A stretch of 64,000 nucleotides of DNA, from the NCBI GenBank assembly GCA_023213395.1, contig CM041465.1:53513741-53577740 (forward strand), written 5' to 3'. Source of the stretch: Cycas panzhihuaensis. Its lineage: Eukaryota; Cycadophyta. Positions 25,468 to 37,920 of the stretch are shown piece by piece (position 1 is the first letter of the stretch; every line of letters starts with the position of its first letter). Position numbers and translations under genes: made by a program. The notes below the pieces were generated by a model. It ran no database searches. It saw only the letters and a program-made list of their open reading frames with translations, and was not told the origin of the DNA.

Positions 25468-25995
25468 GTCTGAATACTAAGCTCTGGTAATCACACAAAT
25501 AGCAATGAAAGTAAAAGAAAGACTCAAATGGCAAGCAAGACGGTGGCTGAGAAGGGTAGGAGGACCTAGCAATGAGGTTAGCCGAGAACGAAAGCAAACA
25601 ATCTGGCGACTGGCTGAGAGTGGGCGGAGAAAAGATGCCCTAGAGTGCCAAAGGTTGCTTTGGGAAGTAAAACGTGCTCCCGAATAGGGGAGCATTTCCT
25701 TTGGGGACCCCAGGAGCGAGAAAGGACCACAAAAACGAGTCCAGGGTGGTGAAATGAGCCAAACGAGTATAAACTCAGGCATGCACAGGAGTAGCACGTA
25801 AAATGATGCAGAAGGGCCCTAGCAAAAGTGTGATAATGAGGCGCCATAAATGCCTTTACAAGAGAAGGTAAAAAGGGTATCCATTGAGCACAATGGATGA
25901 CAGGGCTAGAAGGCAAAGGCTACCAGGGGAATGAGATGGTCCCAACGATTGTCGCGGAGCCAGAAACGGAAGAAGTGTCCGTCAGGGCCCCCGCC

Positions 25996-26004
25996 TATAT
26001 AAGG
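25996..26004 (+). promoter_or_regulatory. TATA box of PMD-like gene, element II
   Basis: TATATAAGG after GGGCCCCCGCC, same context as elements I and IV. The donor of intron 1 is at 26187. Confidence 0.75.
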
Positions 26005-26186
26005 AAAACAAATGAAAATCAGATTCATTTTCACCGGCTCTCGTACGAAACTAGAGCCATTCCCTTACGATGCAGAGCGCTACCTGACTTCGGAGGCACG
26101 TAGGAGACGATCCGACCGTTGGATCCGAGCGCGGTGAGAGTCATTACGACCAACGAGACAAGATGGCGACGGTCAGGCCAGATCCA

Positions 26187-26668
26187 GTGAGTGGATCTCA
26201 CGAAATCCTTGCCATTTCAAAGTTTAAAATTTAATGCTTTCTAGTTAATTTTTATGCTTTTTTATGCCCCTTATAGGCAATTGGATGCCTCTTGGAGTCT
26301 GAATTGGACCTGAAAAGAGGCGGGGACCTGGGCATTAGGGAGCCCTGGTCCCGGTGGGCCCCACTGGGGTCCACCACAAAAAATTTTAGATTTTCTGGGC
26401 TGAAACCTCCCTTCTTAGTGGGGTTGCCATTCGTACCGCGGCCAAGATCGCGACACCACGATCTTAGCCATGGGATCGCTGCAGGAGAGCGATCGCCATG
26501 GGACCTGCTCTAAATTTAGTGGTACTGCTAAATTTAGAGTAGTACGCAGCCAGAAAACCAGAAAAAGTGCTAAACGGCCCCCAAAAATAGAAAGGAAAAT
26601 CAGAAAGCTAGCTAGGAGCCTAGACGACTGCTAGGAAGCTGACCTTAACTAACTTTTGATTATTACAG
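26187..26668 (+). other. Intron 1 of PMD-like gene, element II
   Basis: Donor A|GTGAGT at 26187, acceptor TTATTACAG ending at 26668, length 482. Confidence 0.65.
26508..26539. repeat. Intron 1 stem-loop, element II
   Basis: Perfect 12-base stem CTCTAAATTTAG and its complement around the loop TGGTACTG. The stem sequence differs from element I yet stays fully paired. Confidence 0.82.
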
Positions 26669-28531
26669 GCAGTTATCGCGGTGGATAACCGTGAGAACGT
26701 TGGCATACCGATACTAAGCTACTTGGAGATGGCGTCCCAAGAGGACAATGTGACTCTGAAGAGGTGTGGCCTATACAAGGCCCTCAAGACTCCCCAGTTC
26801 ACATCAGACCAAAGGCTTCTGGTTGATATCGTATCACACTAGGACAGGAGGAGGCATGTATTTCACTTGCCTTAGATAGGCGACGTCACTATTACCCCAT
26901 GAGATATCAAAGATCTTGGGGTACCAAGGATGGGGAGACCAAAGGAGGCCGGGAGCGCCGCCAAGACCGAGGTAGCACATGTGGAGGTAGCCCGCCTCAA
27001 GGTGGACCGACATGGAGTGGAAGGGAGCTCCCCTCCAGACTATGCTCATGTCTAGGATTCCTTATGCGAGGAAGCTGATACTACTATGCGTTCTATTTCA
27101 GATTTCAAAATGTAACTCTGTGGAGATCCCCGGAGGATGGGTGGACGCAGTGCGCCGGTGCGAGGCCAGCGAGAGGATGGATTGGGCCACTCTAGTCATG
27201 GTGAACCTCATCGCCCAGCTAGACACCATCTGGAGATTCGGCAGAGGAGGGTTCTCTTACAACACGCTATTGCAGTGCTGGTTCTTTGACCATTTTGTGG
27301 CAGTGGCACCAGTAGGGGGGGCATTCCCCATAGCAAAGTGGGCCTCGATGGTCCACAGGTGGTAGACGAGGCTCTGAGGGACAGAGGATCAGGCCCATGT
27401 CTGTCGGTCAGTCAATGCAACATCACTCGACCTCCTTACTCTGACAGACTATATAGCAGAGCCCTACAGAGCAGTGAGGTGGGAGAGTGACGATGGAGCG
27501 GGCGGAGTAGGAGCGTCCATCGACGACGATGACGACAATGACAGTGACGATGATAGCGGCGACGACAGTAATGACGGGGGAGATGGGGCTGGCCCATCAC
27601 GACTCATGTGAGAGGCAGTCCATCATAGCGATGTGAGGAGTAGCAGGCCATCCGGACTACCGAGGAGGGCAGCCCATCTGAGTTGCCACTGAGGTGAGCA
27701 GTGTGCCCGAGACCAGGGGTCGCAGACTATGGATCATGAGGAGATCCAGAGAGGCAAGGGCCGAGCCAGTCCCTGCTAGGGGCGAGGTAGAGGCAGAGGA
27801 TGTACCTGAGGATGAGGTACTGAATGCAGAGGGCCGTGATGAGGATGTCGCCTAAGCAGAGGAGCCGGCGGCCGCGACAGGTGAGACCTAACCGTTTCCT
27901 TAGTCGTTTGACATTTAGATAGATCCGGAGTAGTTAGAGGTCTGGAGACTAGTGGAGGCCATGGTGAGGGAGATGTTCCCTCAGGTCTACGCAGAGGGGC
28001 AACTGCCCATCCAAAGTGAGGACGCACCCAACCGCCAGGCCCACATGCAGGCATTCGCCCCATTGGCGAGGGTGAGAGACATCTGGGCTACAGAGACCCA
28101 AGAGCACATGGCATTCCGAGGGCAGATACAGCGAGAGCTCGACGCGGCCAGGGGCGAGCGGGATGAGCTACACAGATGAGTCCAGGCCTTAGAGGCTCGG
28201 AGCAGACTAAGAGGAGATGCAGAGCAAGATCCGCCTAGCACCCCAGAGGAGCACCTTAAAGTGACAGAGGAGAAGTTCAGGGGTATGGAGGAGGGACTCG
28301 CGACAGGATCGTGATCCAGTCCGACACGACAGCCTAGTAGTGCAGATGGTATCGAGGTTGAGTAGGAGCCGGACCCATACACATATAGCAACTACTACCC
28401 CGAGACGGCCTCGGGACGAGGGGAGCGAGGCGGGCAGCTCACAGAGGCCTAGGAGGAGTCTCGAAGGGATGTGGTCCCCAGGAGAGGGATCACATAGACT
28501 GGGGGATGGCACCCTAGGATCAGGACAGTAA
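26669..28531 (+). pseudogene. Plus-strand PMD-like gene in element II
   Basis: Opens after the acceptor with VDNRENVG. PMD-like block: LYKALKTPQFTSDQRLLVDI, a stop in place of Trp, then DRRRHVFHLP and a DIKDLGVP segment. After a frameshift, 27012-27365 is open and reads through WKGAPLQTMLMSRIPYARK, ERMDWATLVMVNL and LLQCWFFDHFVAVAP. An aspartate-rich linker (27500-27580) follows, then intron 2 (donor 27881; acceptor near 27930, intron shortened). The helical C-terminal part has ARVRDIWATETQEH and RELDAARGERDEL, and the basic tail ends at TAA 28531. It sits between integrase (tail to tail) and second RNase H (head to head). This copy gives the clearest C-terminal half. PMD assignment is by motif only. 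Confidence 0.75.
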
Positions 28532-29214
28532 CAATAGAGATGTACATATAGTTTTGACGGGAAAGCACGGGCCTCCAGGGGGGCCATATGCAGGGTCACA
28601 TGATTGTACCCCCCCTGCAAGGATCTCGGCTTCCTACATGCATAATGTACCATGATATTTTTGACATATATATACATATACGGGGTAATTGGAACCCCAT
28701 TTTGACATGAAATGGTGTGTATCATATATGATAGAGATAGCATGTATGATTTACTTTTGTATGTTGTAAATGTAAATATGTAAATATGTTTTGTTGTAAG
28801 AATTTTGTTGTAAATATTTGGTTGTAATATGCATGTGTTTCCTTCCATGTATGGCTATATGTCTAATAGGAGCACACACGTCCACTGTAAGCAGAGGTGA
28901 TCGAGAGGTGTGAGGTTAGAAATAGAGCGACATGCACGTCCACGGAGGAGCATAGCGGAATATGCGAAGGAAACGACAGGCAGGAGAATGGAGTGATGAT
29001 ACCCCACAGCGTCGTCCTAGTTGGGGAATGCCCAAATAGGAGGACAAAGGTTCCCGAGAGGATACGGGAACACGGGTTCCGCAGGAGGAACCTAAAGAAA
29101 AAGCAAGAATCCATCTTAAATTGCCATTCTACCCGTGGTTGGGAGGAATGGGAACAATTTAAAATGGTAGTTTAGGCTCGTTTCGGAGCATGGCGAAGAA
29201 AAAGAGCGAAAATA
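28532..29214. other. 3' region between PMD-like gene and integrase, element II
   Basis: T-rich zone with TGTAAATATG and TTTTGTTGTA motifs near 28760-28830, then the shared block near 29105-29185. No gene seen. Equivalent to 5209-5841. Confidence 0.55.
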
Positions 29215-30500
29215 TCACGCGTAAAACTTCTTAAGGAAATTTTCGTTGACCGCTTTCTCAAATTCCAAGCCATCTAAGGTGGAGATCCTGTAGGCGCTGC
29301 TATCGAGGCTTTCGAGAACGATGAAGGGGCCTACCCATTTGGGCCCGAATTTGGCCAAGCAATCATAGAGGTACTCCAATTTGAGGACATGGTCCCTAGG
29401 GCACAAAGGATGAGCACGAAGACATCTGTAATGTGTCCTTTACAGGCAGGATTTCGAAGCGAGGTTCGCTTGGTAAGTCAGTTAGCGCCTCATCCGTGGC
29501 TTCGAGGTCAGGATGCGAGCTCGCATAGACTCCTTGTCAATGAGGCCTTGAGGGAAACCCAAGAGAGGGATCTCCACTTCAAAGGGGAGTATCGCCTGCC
29601 CGTAGACTAACAAGAATGGGGTCATTCCAGAGCTGCGATGGAAGTGCGATAAGCCCATGGCTAAGGGAGTTGATGCCGCCCCTCATGAGACGGGCACGCT
29701 TTCTTCAAAATACCGACAAGCCGCTTGTTGAAAGATTCAACTTGCCTATTTGCTTGGGGGTAATAAGGGGATGATGTCTTATGCAAGATCTTAAATTTCT
29801 CGCACAATTCATCCATTTCTTTATTACAGAAGGAAGTTCCATTATCCGTAATTAGGACATCTGGAATCCTGAAATGATAGATAATATGCTGGTAGACGAA
29901 GGTGGCTATCATCTTGCCAGGGGTAGTGGACAGGGGGATTGCCTCTGCCCATTTAGTAAAGTATTCGGTAGCGGTTAAGATATATTTATGTTATGCAGAA
30001 GATGGCGGCGATATAGCCTCAATGAGGTCTAAGCCCCATTGAGAAAAGGGCCACGGAGACACGATAGGGTGTAATGCCTTGGAAGGTATGTGAGAGACAT
30101 TGGCGTGCTCCTGACATCGCTGACATCTAAGGGCACAAGCATGGGCATCCTTGAATAAGGATGGCCAGTAATAACCCATGCAGAGGATCCTTTGGGCCAT
30201 GGATTGGCCTCAGTGGTTCACAAATGCCATGGTGGCATTTGTGGAGTATTTGGTCCGCTTCGCCGAGCGACGCAGGAAGGTGATCCCATCGGCGATCTCT
30301 TGTACAACACTTCATCCATGAGGAAGTGTTGCCTAGCAGTGGTACGAATACGTGACCTAACTTTGTTACTAGTTTTAGGGCGATATTCTTGTTGGGTCAC
30401 AGTGGTGCAAATACGTGACCTAACTTTGTTACTAGTTTCAGGGCGATATTCTTGCTAGGTCAGATATTGCACAATGTCACCATACCACTCGCTGTCGGTG
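29215..30500 (-). pseudogene. Integrase of element II
   Basis: Minus strand. The C-terminus ends LKKFYA and TGA at 29215, with DHVLKLEYLYDCLAKFG, WVGPFIV and AYRISTLDGLEFE. The core shows DVLITDNGTSF, SSPYYPQANRQVESFNK (second Asp and Glu of the DDE triad) in the open stretch 29661-29912. The upstream part shows MAQRILCMGYYWPSLFKDA and RCQRCQEHAN, the zinc-binding half. A 63-base tandem duplication sits at 30338-30463. Upstream of about 30500 the sequence jumps straight to the protease linker, so this integrase is no longer joined to reverse transcriptase. Confidence 0.87.
30338..30463. repeat. 63-base tandem duplication in element II integrase
   Basis: Units 30338-30400 and 30401-30463, each with GTGACCTAACTTTGTTACTA. 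A length of 21 codons keeps frame. Elements I and III have one copy. Confidence 0.85.
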
Positions 30501-31760
30501 AGTGCGTGAGAAGAAGCATTGTGGATGGAACCTACTAAGTGCTCCAGCAATGCTTCATCGTCTTCGAAGTAGTCCACCCCATGGATGACCTGACTTTGAA
30601 AGGATGAGGCACGGGATAGTGTAGGAGCGATAGGACTGGTATGGCCTGAAAGCTACCCATCATCCCCAAGAGACTCTGAAGGAGAGTCAAGGAGAGGTCC
30701 CAAGTAAAAAGTAAGAGGGAAACTCTCAACATCATCACCTACAAGAGGTGATGGGATGGAAGAGCCAGGAACATGATGATCGACATGCGCAATGTCATAT
30801 GACATGTGAAAATGACCAGGTTCTACAATAAAAGGGGCCCTAGGAGGGAACCTAGGACTAGGAGGGAGCCCCGCGCTAGTGCGAAGGAATGAAACTAGGT
30901 GAGGATGATCCTCATCCTCACTATGGGACCCGTCATTGTCAAACATGGTGAGGTACCCATAGCTCCCGACACCAATAGGGGTGAAACGTGTCAAACCAGG
31001 AGAACAAGATATGGGATCTTCCTCACGACAAGAGGAATCAGGGATTCCAATGGAGCAAGTCAAGACATGGTCGGAAGGGCATTTGTTTCCCTTCGTATGG
31101 CCATAGCTTGCTTGGGCAGAAGGCCTAGCTTGTTTGGTGAGCGATCGCTCGCAGGAGACAACTTTCATTTGCCCGTTATGGACAAATTTAAGTTGCCCCC
31201 AATGGGTGGAACACACGGCTCCCATTTGGTCAAGCCATGGTCGACCCAAAAGCAAGTTATAATCAACGTCAACATCAAGGATGACGATGTCAGTAATGAC
31301 AGTCTTGTCCTCGAGAGTAAGAGGTATCGAGATAGATCCTAAGGGAGTCTTCTCGCTACCGCCATAACCCTGACAACGCCATGGAACAGGTTCTAGGGCG
31401 GAAATGCCAAGCTCCTGCATAACGCGCAAGGGCATGGCATTGATGGAAGAACCGTTATCCACGATGGTTCTTCGCAACGTGCAATCAGGAGTATCTATGG
31501 TAATAGTAAAAGGGAAGTTCCATTGGCGTTCCCTTCCACTAGATGTAGGAAGATCTCTGGGATCGAAGGAGATGATGGGTTCGCAGCCTTGGGTTGTGCC
31601 CAAGGCATGAACGGACGTGTCATTTGATCCTAGAGCTTCCAAGAAGAGCATTCGCTGCTCGGGGCAACTTCTCAAGACGTCTATGATGGACACCCCGGCA
31701 GCCACAGTGAGAAGCTCTTTGACTACAGAGAAGGGCTTACCCCTCCCTGTGGGTTAGGTA
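30501..31760 (-). pseudogene. Aspartic protease and linker of element II
   Basis: A long minus-strand frame is open from 31705 to 30653, the longest intact piece of polyprotein in the window. Order: DVLRSCPEQRMLFLEALG, FTITIDTPDCTLRRT, IVDNGSSINAMPLRVMQELG (protease active site Asp kept), YNLLLGRPWLDQMGAV, a basic patch, then TRFTPIGVGSYGYLTMF and an acidic stretch. Retropepsin-like domain of a Tat polyprotein. It matures gag-pol in intact relatives. In this element it joins directly to the integrase side because the reverse transcriptase is missing. Confidence 0.85.
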
Positions 31761-34106
31761 AGGGCTCTCTTAAAGTCGAATCTACCAGGGTAGATGGGAA
31801 TGCTCTTGGGAAGTGCGGGAATCTCTGGAGGAATGGCCTCTGGAAGAGGATCAAGTTGCGAGGTGGATGTAGAGGCGCCTGTTGCCTCCTTTGTGACTTG
31901 AGACCGGGTCAACGGGTAAAGGGGAGTGGTCTCAAGCATTTGGATCACCTTCTTTCCCTTATTACGGGACTGCAAAGGTGATGGAGCACGGTGGTCAGGG
32001 GAGCGCGAAGGGGAAGATGGCCTTCACACACCCTTCCCTCTACCATGCGAAGGGCAAGAATCAGGGGATCTATCCCGATTCTAATTGTTCCTTTGCTGAA
32101 CATCACGGCCATGTTCCCCATGCTTGGGGAATGGGTCTCTATGAATGGGTTGATCAAGGTTAGGCCTCGAAGCTCGTCTAGGGGATGAATCACACGGTAG
32201 GGCGTCGCGTGGGTGTTGCGCTCGACAATGCGAATCGTCGTGGAAACACTCCATGTGGATGGAACATCACCTATTCTCAAGGGGAGGATCAATCCTCCTT
32301 GCTTGAGAAGGCTGGGTGTTACCCCCTTTGGGGGGTATCGCACGAGAAGCTTGCTGAACTGGTTTATGGAAGGTCAGCGATGAAAGAGGCTGGAGTTTAA
32401 GCTCCTTCATCGTGCGCTCAAATGAGCGAATAGCAGAGGTAAGAGGATCTAGGGTCCTCTCAGTCGGATGAGAGGTGGTCTGGGCGCAAAGGTTTGGTTT
32501 CTTCACTAGAGAGGTGCCTCACGGGCCAGGAGGGCCTAGGAGGTTTCTTGAGTCCAGCTTGGATCTCAATGGCCTCCAATGCCAAGCACTTCGTAATCGT
32601 GGAGTCACATGTGGTTGCCCCCATCTTAAAGACTTCCACATGCACTTCAGGGCGAAGTGCGTTGACAAAGAGATCTTGCTTCAACTCTTCAGGTAATGTG
32701 GCCTTGGTAGAATGAAGGAGATCATGAAAGCATCACACAAAGTCACTATTCATCTCGTCGTGACCTTGTTGAAGCGACAGAAGCACTTTCATTCCGCTTT
32801 TGAATGGACGGGCTACGTGAAAATAGTTGATGAACTCATCCACCAATTGCTAGAACGAAGAAATCGAATGAGCAGGGAGACAGTAAAACCACTTGAGGGC
32901 GTCGCCCTGCAAGGATCGCAGAAATAGCTTCATTAGAATATGGTCGTAAGCCCAATAATTGATGCATGCCATAGAGAAACTATGTACGTGCTCGGTAGGG
33001 TCTTGCGACGAAGTTCCATCGAATTTGGGAACTTCAGGGGGGTGAGGTGACAGGTTAATACTTAGCGCCTCAACAGACAATGGTGTCGACCTATAGTCCA
33101 TGAAAGGACGTGTCCTCACATGGGCTAACGGATCGACGACTAGCAAAGGAATGGATGGGGGGGGTAAACCCATCCCTCCTTGGGGAAACGCCCCTTATTA
33201 GAAAGGAGGTTGCGGGTAAACGCTCTGGAAGGGAGGTATTTTCCTCATAAGACGCGCAATGGAGTCATACTAGATGGTGGGAATGAAGGGTAAGGGACTG
33301 GGTTTTACCCATATGGGCCACCCATAGGCGGCGCAACTCCATATGGGTGTAACGGGTCCACCCCATAAGCAGGAAGATGGTTTCCCCTACCTTGCCCCGA
33401 AGGTTGAGACACGTAACCTGGGGGCACGTAAAGGGAAGGACCACAAGCAGGGTTTTGAACGTATGTAGGAGTGGGTCCTACATAGTTGATGGCAAAGAAG
33501 ATTAGTTGGGCCTCGAGGCCTACTAGGGAACGATGCGCCACGCTCAAGGCGCGATCTTGACTCGTAAACGATGCTAACCCCGAGTTGGGGAAAGGACATG
33601 CCACGAACGGGTCTTGAAGAAGTGGGACCACGGCTAGAAGCGGGCAAAGATAACGCCTCGGGAGCTAGGGTAGACACGGCATAGGACGAGTGTACGTGGG
33701 TAGAAATATCATTCGTTGTATGAGGCACAGGTATGGATGAAGAAGATGCTATATTGCGCAACATTTTTTCGAACCACCTAGGATGCAATGGCGTGAGTTG
33801 TTCTAAGTACTTAAACGCCGACTACGCTGAGGAGGGGTATCCTCGTAGCCATACGAAGTCGACGGGATCTCGAATGTTAGGGATCCCTGAGGACGCTCCT
33901 CATAAGGCTCACCAATAGGATGGTGAGTCTCATGAGGAGCCGAATCTTCTGCTGCATGAGCGGAAGGATGAAAGTCAGCAGGGTGAAACTGGTCATCTGG
34001 ATAGTAGATGGAATCATCGCCCCCATGGGTGGATTCTCGATGATGAGGGAACTTGAGTTCCTGAAGTCATGGTATGGTAAGTCCAATCAGACGGGTAACT
34101 GTCCAT
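31761..34106 (-). pseudogene. gag of element II
   Basis: The conserved ATG at 34106 gives MDSYPSDWTYHTM. Blocks going downstream: proline- and glycine-rich N-terminal part (33305-33631, with GPTPTYVQNP and YGVAPPMGGPYG), the gag core PPEVPKFDGTSSQDPTEH and HILMKLFLRSLQGDALKWF (32850-33173), DLFVNALRPEVHVEVFKM with TKCLALEAIEI (32460-32684), and a zinc-knuckle-like motif C-SIH-MEC-F...HCRAQH near 32222-32262. The core fits the retrotransposon gag family (WF..L.....SF). Interrupted by several frameshifts and a TGA just before the zinc motif. Confidence 0.85.
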
Positions 34107-34361
34107 TGTCGAATCGGGGTTCGATGACAGAAGGGAACGAGGTGATTAGTCTTCTAACAACAGCAACAGACCTCACAAGTGACGTAAGAAACATCGCATA
34201 CAACGCCTTTGCGAGCGTTGTTAGAAGAAAAAGGAAAGAAGAAAATGAAGTAAGCATGTTGGGGGTTTCCCAACTGAAATACAGAATAGGAGACTACCTA
34301 GAGGCAAGAACACCAACGAAAAGGGGAAGCGAATCTAGCTCCCTTACTGGTAGTCCCCAGT

Positions 34362-34371
34362 ATGGTTGCCA
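34362..34371 (-). other. Primer binding site of element II
   Basis: Minus strand TGGCAACCAT, one base before the LTR start at 34373. Same in element I. Confidence 0.75.
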
Positions 34372-34372
34372 G

Positions 34373-36917
34373 TGAAACGCTCGCTATGGGGCGGTGTCCC
34401 TACGTCTAGTAAAAGGATATAAGAATACACTATGCTAACTAAGCTAGGTAGCGAGGACCTCACCTCGCAGGGTGTCCGTGCACCAGAGCGCAGATTCAGG
34501 ACTACAAGGTGCCTGGTTACTTCTAGGTAGCCATGCAAAGCAAGGCATTCCTACCCTTCGGATGGCCGGAAAGGAGAGAGAATGCCTTGCGCATTGCATC
34601 TTCTCAAGGCAATGAGAGGGCAATGGATGGAAGGGCAACTGACTAACGGCAGTAACGCGTGAAAGGGCGCAATGAGGGCAGCTCGAATACGACGCGAGCA
34701 AGCTATCTATGCTACGCTACGCTAGATAAAGTAAGAAATGATATAAAGAAAATGAATGCACTTTTTCTTTTTTCTTTTATATTCCTTTACGATTTCCTAA
34801 CTACTTAGGCAAATGCATGAAAGCTAGCAATGTAAAGGAGGATACGTGAGAAACAAGGGGAATACCTGGATCCGGTGCCTGAATGGAGATGTAGCTCGTC
34901 TCTCCAAGTCCCGCTCTTTCCTTCTCCGTTTGTCATGCGTGCACTACTGATCGGCGATAGTTGCCGGAAGCGGTATAAGAGGGGTTTACTTACCTCCCCT
35001 TAAGCATGCAAGAGCAAATAAAACGAAAAGAAACGAAAAAGGATTGAAACTAAAGAAAGAAATGCACTAAGCGGGGAACTAACCTACAATGGGCTCATCC
35101 CGCATATCGCTCCACCAATGTGCGATCCTGCAAATGGGTGAGAGGGACACCTTCCTCTCGGAAGAGAGGCCACAAGATATACCAAGATATATATATATAT
35201 ATAAACTGAAATCAAATGAAACTAAGATCTAAGCTAAGCATCAGAATATAACCAAATTAAATAGTAACATACAAGAAACACTCTCATCACCATGCACCAC
35301 GAAAACACTTGAAAGAGAAAGGAGTATAGCCTCGGGATGGCTAACTCACCCATGGGAGACCTCCATGGAACTCAGGGAAGAAAAACTAGTTGGCACTAAG
35401 GTAGTGAAGCAACAAACCGTAACAAGGAAAAGGATAATAGAAAAAATTAGGGCTTATGTAGGGCCCAACACCAACGGGTGAGACTTCTGGCAATGACGTA
35501 GTGACGGGTTGCCTATGCTAATCTGAACACCCTAACTAAATCCCCTAAACTCCCATAGCCCATTCCCTAAGAAAGCGCTGATGGCAAAGGGAAAGAGGAT
35601 GAGGGACGGAACCCTTAGGGAGAAGGACAACAATGGGGGACGGAACCTCGCCTACCTCCCTCAAATCCTCGTATATACTCCTTTACACTGGCTAACTAAG
35701 AAAGGAGGTGAAAGGGACAATTTAAGGAAAATAGAGAGGCTTACAGGAAGAAGTAACAGGAGGGTATCACTAATCTAGTGCAACACTATGAGGAAAACTA
35801 GCTAACTAGGATCCCATTCATTAACGAACAAAAGAAATAGGAATAAAATAGATTGCAAGTAAAAAGAAAGAAGTACCTCGTAGGAAGAAGATCAATCATG
35901 GACTTTGTTGCTAAGAACAGCAGCAATAAACAACGTATAAGGACTGATCATGAGTGGTCCTTGCAAGAGTGAGAATGAAGAAAACTCCTTACAAGTCTGG
36001 AGCCTTGGAAGTTGGCTCCTTGGGAAGCTTTTGGGTGGAAATGTCACTTGGATCCTTAAGCACCTACAAAGAAAGATCGGGCTTGCTGTGGAGAGCTATA
36101 GGGGCGAATGGCCCCGCAAGTCCAAATTGATAGCAATCCTTTTCTCCTTTGTCCGGGCCATCGTATGTAGGTTGTCTTGCAGTGTGTTTTCTTGTGTGAA
36201 AGTCGAAATTCCTCCAAGAGATTTGAAAATGGCCAAAAGATCCGAAAAATGGGGAGCAAAATCCCTTTATTCCCCTGCTCATGAGGGTGAACATTGGGGA
36301 TGTCAGGTGACTAATCAATCAACGCCATGCCAGCTCCAAAAAATGGAAATCGTCAAGTGGTTCTCTTTAAATTTCAAACAACAGACTAGAATCATGCATC
36401 GCAAAGATTTGTCGGTACATCGCTAAGTTTACAAGACGATTGGAAACAAAAAAAGAGAAAAATGAGTAGAAACATCAAGTTTTGGGGTAAAAACCAAGGC
36501 TAAACATAAGTTAGAGTAGCCGGGGAATGCCTGTGCAATGGGTGTATCCAAAACAATGCAAAGAGTCCTAACTAAGGATTAAATCAGGCTTAGGAAGGAC
36601 TGCAACATAAGCAACACATTGTAACGAGAGCAAATAAGACTGACGGAAACATCCCGGGAGACTGTGGAGACAACATGGGTGGATGTGCGCCATACAGGAT
36701 GTAGCATTCACTGAGAAATGCCCCTGCTATGAGTCGTCATAGGCTGATAGTGTGCCGTAAGTACATGCATTATGAGCAAGTAGAAAAGCAATGCGTGCAA
36801 GCAGGTATATGTCAAGCAACCTACTCTAAATAACCCCAATCAAGAAAAGATAAGAAAGTATACCTGAATAAACCCGTGTCGATGCGTCTCAAGTCCATTC
36901 CCAGTAGCTGGGAAACA
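34373..36917 (-). repeat. Right (5') LTR of element II
   Basis: 2545 bases from TGAAACGCTC to GGGAAACA. Pairs with 6117-6220 plus 22175-24695. Directly followed by the duplicated target ACATC and integrase of element I. Confidence 0.93.
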
Positions 36918-36922
36918 ACATC
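36918..36922. repeat. Right target-site duplication of element II (ACATC)
   Basis: Partner of GCGTC at 6112-6116. The two differences are both G-to-A, as expected from deamination of methylated cytosine on the other strand. Confidence 0.68.
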
Positions 36923-37920
36923 TCTCATCCAAAGCCTCGAGGTCTAAAAGGCGAGCCTAACGGATCGATTCTTCATCGATGAGACCTCGAAGGGAGACTT
37001 GTAAAGAGGGAATCTCTACCTCCAGCGGGAGTACCGCCTTGGTACCATAGAGCATGGAGAACGAGGTCATTCCCATGGCGAAATAGATAGAGGTGCGGTA
37101 AGCCCACAAAGCAGAGGGCAGCTAAATGTGCCAATCCTTTTGGGACTGAGCAACGATTCCCTTTAGGATATTGATAAGAGTCTTATTGAAAGACTCCACT
37201 TAGCCATTTGCCTAGGGGTAGTAATGAGAAGAAGTTTTGTGAGATATCTTGAACTTCTCGTAAAGCTCATCCATCTCCTTATTACAAAAAGGGGTTCCAT
37301 TATTAGTGATTAGGACGTCCAGAATCCCGAAACGACAAATGATGTGCTAGTAAATGAATGTGGCTATCGTTTTACTAGGAGTAGTGATCAAGGGAATGGC
37401 CTCTGCCCATTTAGTGAAATACTCTATGGTAGTCAAGATAAACTTATGCTGCGACAATGAAGGTGGAGAGATAGCCCCAATGAGGTCTAGTCCCCACTGA
37501 GTAAAAGGCCATGGAGAAACAATGGGATGTAGGGCCTCGGAAGGCATATGGGAGATGTTGGCATGTTCATGATATCGCTGACATCTCAAAGCAAAGGCGT
37601 GAGCATCCTTGAAAAGGGACAACCAGAAATAACCCATGCGAAGGATCCTCTCAGCCATAGACTAGCCCCCAAAGTGACCCCCACAAATACCATGGTGGCA
37701 TTCACGGAGTATTTGGTCAGCTTCATCGGCAATGATGTAGCAGAGGAGGATCCCATCGAAGGACCTCTTGTACATACTTCTCCCATGAGGAAGTATTGCC
37801 TAGCAGAAGTCTGGATGCGAGATCTAATTTTACTACTAGCATCGGGGCAGTATTGCTGCTATGTGAGATACCGCACTATGTCACCATACCACTCATTGTT
37901 GATGAGTGGATGAGGAGAGA
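36923..37920 (-). pseudogene. Integrase of element I, N-terminal and core parts
   Basis: Continues the integrase cut at 6112. The open stretch 37347-37658 reads AERILRMGYFWLSLFKDA, RCQRYHEHAN (second zinc Cys changed to Tyr), then WGLDLIGAISPPS (first catalytic Asp) and IEYFTKWAEAIP. Further on, VLITNNGTPF has the second Asp changed to Asn, and VESFNKTL keeps the catalytic Glu. Upstream, ECHHGICGGHFGG is the first half of the zinc-binding domain. The zinc domain, DDE core and C-terminal domain are all represented once both pieces are considered. Confidence 0.88.

Noticed and set aside
34362-34372. Possible tRNA gene near the LTR junctions
   Set aside because: Only a ten-base tRNA 3' end match is present, as expected of a primer binding site; no cloverleaf is seen around it.
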